In this document: positions 60,721 to 64,000 of the stretch, in pieces | Layout: each line of letters begins with the position of its first letter | Numbering within the stretch: the first letter of the stretch is position 1 | Assembly: GCA_014379205.1 (NCBI GenBank) | Contig: JACMME010000157.1 | Span: 1-64,000, forward strand | DNA: 64,000 nucleotides | From: Gemmatimonadaceae bacterium | GTDB taxonomy: Bacteria; Gemmatimonadota; Gemmatimonadetes; Gemmatimonadales; Gemmatimonadaceae | Direction of reading: 5' to 3' | Program-made: the position numbers and the translations under genes | The notes under the pieces: model-generated | What the model was told of the DNA's origin: nothing | Database searches by the model: none | The model's input: the letters and a program-made list of their open reading frames with translations, nothing else

Positions 60721-62727
60721 TCATTGCTTCTGCCGCCTCCCACCTCCCACTTCCCGCCTCCCGCTGGTCAGTTTTCCGATCTCGTCCGCAGCGTAAACTG
60801 CCGCATCAACATCATCCGCCAGCAGGCGTGCGCGCTCCGTGAGCAAGGTGATCTGACCAACCGATTGCGACACACTTCCGGCTCGAAGCCGGAGGACATC
60901 GAGCCGCATGCTTCCCAGCGCGAGTGAGCAACTCTCAAGCTTGGACGCAGCATCTCCGCGTCGCCGTTCCTGGTCGGCGAGAGCACGACGCTGCCGCTTG
61001 AGAAGTGCGAGTCGTCGCACGCGGTCTTCGCTCGCAACCCGATCTAGCGGATTGGCCTGCGCCTCGAGTTCCCCTATCTGATCATCCATTTGCCTTGTCG
61101 CGTCGGGCACATTGGAGCGCTCCAACTCGGCAAGTGAAGACGCCAGCGATTGAATGCGTCGCATTAGCGCCTCCGCTGACGGCACGACATCCGTTACCAG
61201 GGACCGGTCATTCTTGGGAAGCGAGTCGACAATTCGCAGAATCTCGGCGCGATCACTTTCCGCCTTTCTGACGGTATGGGCGTGAGCGCCCAGGCGCGCC
61301 GTTTCTGCCGGCGGGGAAATCAGATTTCCGGCTGCGCGGCCGGCGGTCGGTAATGCATTTGCCCCCCCCAGGCGGCCACCGCTCGAGCGCTGACCCGGCT
61401 TCCGCTCCCTGTCGAAGACACCACGCACCTCCGCCACAGTCTCGTGCGCGACATCGACGAGCCGCCGGTCACGGTGCTGACGGAAAACATCCCGCCAGTC
61501 GTACCCGGAGCTCCACAGCTTGGCGTAATTCGCCGCCATGAACATGCCCCATATCACGGTAATGGAGAGAAATCCTCCTTCTCCGAAGATCGCTGCGAGC
61601 AGGATCACGGCGTTGACCGCCGCGAAGGTCGCAAATTTCTTGCGGTACTTCACGACGGGCTCCGCCAGCCAGCGAGCGAGATCGTCACCGGTTGGTGAGT
61701 ACGAGTCTTCCTCGGCAAGAGCCGGCGGCGCATACGCACCGGGGTACATCGGCGCGGACCCACCCTGCTGGTACCCAGGGCGGGTATCGCGAGAACGTTC
61801 GGCCGCGGGCATGTACGCTGGCCGTCCCACGTGGTCCGTCGACTGTAGCTGGGGGTACGCAACCACGTACTCGCCCTGGAGAGCGAGTGACAGCGCCCCC
61901 GCGCTGGGGAGACGCCGCTCTGGCTCCTTGGCAAGCAACGTCATGATTGTCGCGTCGAGGTCGGCCGGTACATCGGGCCGGCGCTCGCGAATGGATGTCG
62001 GCACTTCCGTAAGATGCTTCATCAGCATCGCGGGCGTGCTGGACGCGATAAAGGGTGGTTCTCCAACGAGCATCTGATACCCGAGCACGCCAAGCGAGTA
62101 GAGGTCACTTCGTCCGTCTATCACACGGTCACCTACCGCTTGCTCGGGACTCATGTAGGCGGGAGTTCCGATCGCCATTCCGGTCGCAGTGAGACGCGAG
62201 TCTCCACCTTCCTGGATGGCGCGCGCAATTCCGAAATCGGTGACCATCGACCGTCCGCTCTCGGCGTCCAGCAGAATATTGTCCGGCTTGATGTCGCGGT
62301 GGATTACTCCTCGTCCATGCGCGTAGGCGAGTGCGTCGCTTACTTCGCGCATGATCTTGCGCGTTTCATCGACGCTCAGCCGCCCGCATTCCTGCAGCCT
62401 GCCTCCTAGCGTCTTTCCCGTCACGCATGTCATGACGAAGAACACAAGACCGTCCCGCTCATCGACTGAGTAGATCGGTACGATGTGAGGATGGTTGAGC
62501 TGGGCCGCGGTTTCCGCTTCGCGGAGGAAACGAGTCTTTATCTCGCTCCGGAACGCGAGCTCGGGCGGCAGCAGCTTGATCGCCACGGTGCGCTTGAGGC
62601 GTTTGTCACGCGCACGGTAAACGATTCCCATGCCGCCGCGTCCGATCTCGTCTTCGAGATCGTAACTCTCCTTTAGCGCACGTTCGACGTGCGAACGCAG
62701 TTGGGTGTCGTCGGCGGCGCTCGACAA
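60721..62727 (-). CDS. Ser/Thr protein kinase, paralogue
   Basis: 668 residues from a TTG at 62727, preceded by GGGA at suitable spacing. Kinase motifs: IGRGGMGIVYRARD, AIKLL, HRDIKPDN, DFGIA, GTPAYMSPEQ. The same linker, two hydrophobic segments and a coiled coil follow as in the 58708 kinase. An open frame runs further upstream to 62913 but its sequence is tandem heptamers and is not kept. The last residues (RREVGGGRRQKQ) are also written by a C/G-rich heptamer repeat. Confidence 0.86.
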   Translation of the reverse strand: MSSAADDTQLRSHVERALKESYDLEDEIGRGGMGIVYRARDKRLKRTVAIKLLPPELAFRSEIKTRFLREAETAAQLNHPHIVPIYSVDERDGLVFFVMTCVTGKTLGGRLQECGRLSVDETRKIMREVSDALAYAHGRGVIHRDIKPDNILLDAESGRSMVTDFGIARAIQEGGDSRLTATGMAIGTPAYMSPEQAVGDRVIDGRSDLYSLGVLGYQMLVGEPPFIASSTPAMLMKHLTEVPTSIRERRPDVPADLDATIMTLLAKEPERRLPSAGALSLALQGEYVVAYPQLQSTDHVGRPAYMPAAERSRDTRPGYQQGGSAPMYPGAYAPPALAEEDSYSPTGDDLARWLAEPVVKYRKKFATFAAVNAVILLAAIFGEGGFLSITVIWGMFMAANYAKLWSSGYDWRDVFRQHRDRRLVDVAHETVAEVRGVFDRERKPGQRSSGGRLGGANALPTAGRAAGNLISPPAETARLGAHAHTVRKAESDRAEILRIVDSLPKNDRSLVTDVVPSAEALMRRIQSLASSLAELERSNVPDATRQMDDQIGELEAQANPLDRVASEDRVRRLALLKRQRRALADQERRRGDAASKLESCSLALGSMRLDVLRLRAGSVSQSVGQITLLTERARLLADDVDAAVYAADEIGKLTSGRREVGGGRRQKQ
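60732..60765. repeat. Heptamer repeat at the kinase 3' end
   Basis: Four to five units of CCTCCCA/CTTCCCG type in tandem inside the last codons of the 60721 kinase gene. No opposite arm was seen near it, unlike the other loci. Confidence 0.65.
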
Positions 62728-62735
62728 TATTACGT

Positions 62736-62807
62736 CCCGCAACGAGTGAGATGCCAGGTGCCGGGTGCCGGGTGCCGGTTTAACGGCGCGGTGCCCGGGT
62801 AGATAAC
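62736..62807. repeat. Heptamer repeat (GTGCCGG type) upstream of the kinase
   Basis: Three GTGCCGG-type units follow CCCGCAACGAGTGA; GGTGCCCGGG about 20 bp further is a partial return arm. The left part is close to the right arm of the inverted repeat at 33588-33759, including the 12-base CGCAACGAGTGA, so the two loci share one ancestor. Confidence 0.75.
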
Positions 62808-62858
62808 CTGCATAGTGTAGCATTAATCGCACTTGCTGAAAAGGAGACGAACACAATT

Positions 62859-63016
62859 GCGAACGGCAAACTGCCAACTGCGAACTGCGAACTGCGAACT
62901 GAGAGACTGCCATCTGTGCGGTACTACGCCAAAGCAGCGGTGAAAAGTTGCAAATGTGGCGGGAGACAGGGACGCAGATGTTGTTTCTCTTCGCAGTTCG
63001 CAGTTCGCAGTTGGCC
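62859..63016. repeat. Heptamer inverted repeat (GCGAACT/GCAGTTC) before lon
   Basis: Left arm 62859-62902 holds four to five GCGAACT-type units and a variant GCCAACT; right arm 62990-63016 holds three GCAGTTC units ending GCAGTTGG. They are complementary and separated by about 87 bp. The left arm is open in the upstream frame of the kinase but is unlikely to be translated. Confidence 0.85.
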
Positions 63017-63097
63017 TATCTTCTGGCTCAAGTCCTGCTTAGCACACTGTTTTGCACGCGTACGTGCGTGCGATGCCCCTACACTGAGTGATTGCAG

Positions 63098-64000
63098 ATG
63101 GCACAACGACAGACGCTTCCCGTCCTCCCATTGCGGGGTACGGTTATTTTCCCCGGCCTCACCGCTCCGATCGCGGCTGGTCGTCCAGGAACTTTGCGGG
63201 CGATCGAAAGCGCTCTAAAAGGTGACCGCCTTGTATTCGCGGTCGCACAGCGCGACAACACCGACGAGCCAACCGCGGAAATCCTTTATTCAATGGGAGT
63301 TATCGCGCGTATCCAGCAGGTACAGCGCGGGCTCGGTGGTATTCAGCTCCTGCTCGGGGGCGAACAGCGCGCCACTGCGCTCCAATACACTACAACCGAC
63401 AACTACCTCTCCGCCGTCATAGTGCCGGTGGAAGAAATGAATCCCCTGGATGATCACGACCCCGCCTTTGAGGCGCTCCACAAGGAAACGCGCGAGCGCG
63501 CCGGCGAGCTGGGCGAGCGGCGTGGTCTTCCCGAAGAGGTGGTGCATCAGGTGCTGGACTCCGTAACCGATCCCGGACGCTTCGCCGATCTGGTGGCGGG
63601 CTACATCGAGCTCAGCGTTCCCGAAAAGCAGGGCTTGCTGGAAACTTTGAGTGTCGAGGAACGGCTGCGCCGTGTTCTGGTGCACGTGCAGCGCCAGATC
63701 GGCCTCCTCGAGGCACAGGAAGACATCAAGAGCCAGGTGCAGGAAGAGTTGGGACAGCGGCAGCGCGAAATGTTTCTTCGCGAGCAGATGAAGGCTATCC
63801 AGAAGGAGCTCGGCGATGATGACCAGAGCCGGGAGATGTCAGAGCTTCGGGACAAGCTGGCCAAGCTGGAGCTTTCCAAGGTTGCGCGGCAGGAAGTGGA
63901 GCGCGAGCTGGGTCGGTTGGAGCGTGCGGGGCGCGAATCGATGGAAGCTCAGGTAATCCGCACCTATCTTGAATGGATCGCCGAGCTGCCGTGGAACAAG
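63098..64000 (+). CDS. lon: Lon protease, N-terminal part
   Basis: 301 residues are visible before the window ends. TLPVLPLRGTVIFPGLTAPI opens the substrate-binding LON domain, followed by a long helical region (VQEELGQRQREMFLREQMKA is the conserved coiled-coil hinge) up to IAELPWNK, which stands just before the AAA+ domain. The ATG at 63098 has no strong ribosome site; a TTG at 63093 is out of frame. The ATPase and Ser/Lys protease domains lie outside. Confidence 0.95.
   Translation, partial: MAQRQTLPVLPLRGTVIFPGLTAPIAAGRPGTLRAIESALKGDRLVFAVAQRDNTDEPTAEILYSMGVIARIQQVQRGLGGIQLLLGGEQRATALQYTTTDNYLSAVIVPVEEMNPLDDHDPAFEALHKETRERAGELGERRGLPEEVVHQVLDSVTDPGRFADLVAGYIELSVPEKQGLLETLSVEERLRRVLVHVQRQIGLLEAQEDIKSQVQEELGQRQREMFLREQMKAIQKELGDDDQSREMSELRDKLAKLELSKVARQEVERELGRLERAGRESMEAQVIRTYLEWIAELPWNK

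Larger units (their letters stand above)
62728..63097. other. Divergent kinase/lon intergenic region filled with heptamer repeats
   Basis: 370 bp without a gene. From the kinase side: CGCAACGAGTGAG and GTGCCGG units at 62736-62807, then an apparent gap, then facing GCGAACT units (62859-62902) and GCAGTTC units (62990-63016). Promoters for both lon and the kinase must lie between or within these. No -35/-10 pair was assigned. Confidence 0.6.

Noticed and set aside
62728-62913. N-terminal extension of the kinase through the heptamers
   Set aside because: The product would be a repeat-encoded low-complexity peptide before the kinase domain; the TTG at 62727 with a GGGA upstream is preferred.
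62859-63016. Could the repeat arrays be CRISPR?
   Set aside because: Units are only 7 bp, directly abutting without spacers, and arranged as two complementary arms; no cas gene is near.

Overview
The window is dense, GC-rich bacterial chromosome (about 60% GC by eye) with short operons and many 4-bp start/stop overlaps. Two large membrane-linked Ser/Thr kinases, a DnaE2-type polymerase, a long plant/cyanobacterial-type IspH and several lineage-flavoured proteins (DUF4015, DUF2911, secreted Pro-rich and small membrane proteins) suggest Gemmatimonadota or a close relative. That placement is inference from family recollection; there is no rRNA gene here to confirm it.

Layout. 1-2170: 3' part of dnaE2 and a convergent M15 peptidase. 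2528-16264: a surface-glycan region with a prenyl-phosphate phosphoribosyltransferase, two family 2 glycosyltransferases, a CDP-sugar module (rfbF, rfbG, C-methyltransferase, an SDR), two GT-C-like membrane proteins, a flippase-like protein and an FAD oxidoreductase. 16318-24136 (minus strand): a six-gene set of two tiny paralogous membrane proteins, two soluble type I phosphodiesterase-like enzymes and two membrane-anchored sulfatase-fold enzymes. Diverging from it at 24618-29485 is a sulfate-activation operon: CysC-Sat fusion (PAPS synthesis), a PHP phosphatase of the family that removes 3',5'-bisphosphates such as PAP, an SLC13 permease and a second, atypical CysC. Together these two arms look like a system that makes PAPS, recycles PAP and modifies or trims a surface polymer.

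29539-39978: IspH, an S66 carboxypeptidase with an exported deacylase, a thioesterase, a lipoprotein, a CGNR regulator with an acetyltransferase, a divergent DEAH helicase and LspA. 39915-45897: a dispersed arsenosugar-type (rSAM/selenodomain) cluster: the two associated glycosyltransferases at its borders, the peroxidase-like protein, ArsS, and a TVP38 protein followed by a decayed DUF547 domain. 45980-47299: phosphofructokinase preceded by a 75-residue SelW-like selenoprotein whose UGA codon splits it. 47468-52168: small lipoproteins, a prepilin, an RhlE-type helicase and hydrolases. 52423-58711: an aconitase-family enzyme and several broken genes. 58708-62727: two paralogous Ser/Thr kinases; 63098 to the end: the start of Lon.

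A second theme is structural. At least nine places carry degenerate tandem heptamers, usually as two facing arms that can form a hairpin, with a different heptamer at different loci. Most are intergenic, but some run into reading frames (dnaE2, aconitase, lspA, a kinase). Four genes show frameshifts or in-frame stops (DUF547, an alpha/beta hydrolase, an ABA4-like protein and its neighbour); sequencing or assembly error is an alternative explanation for these.
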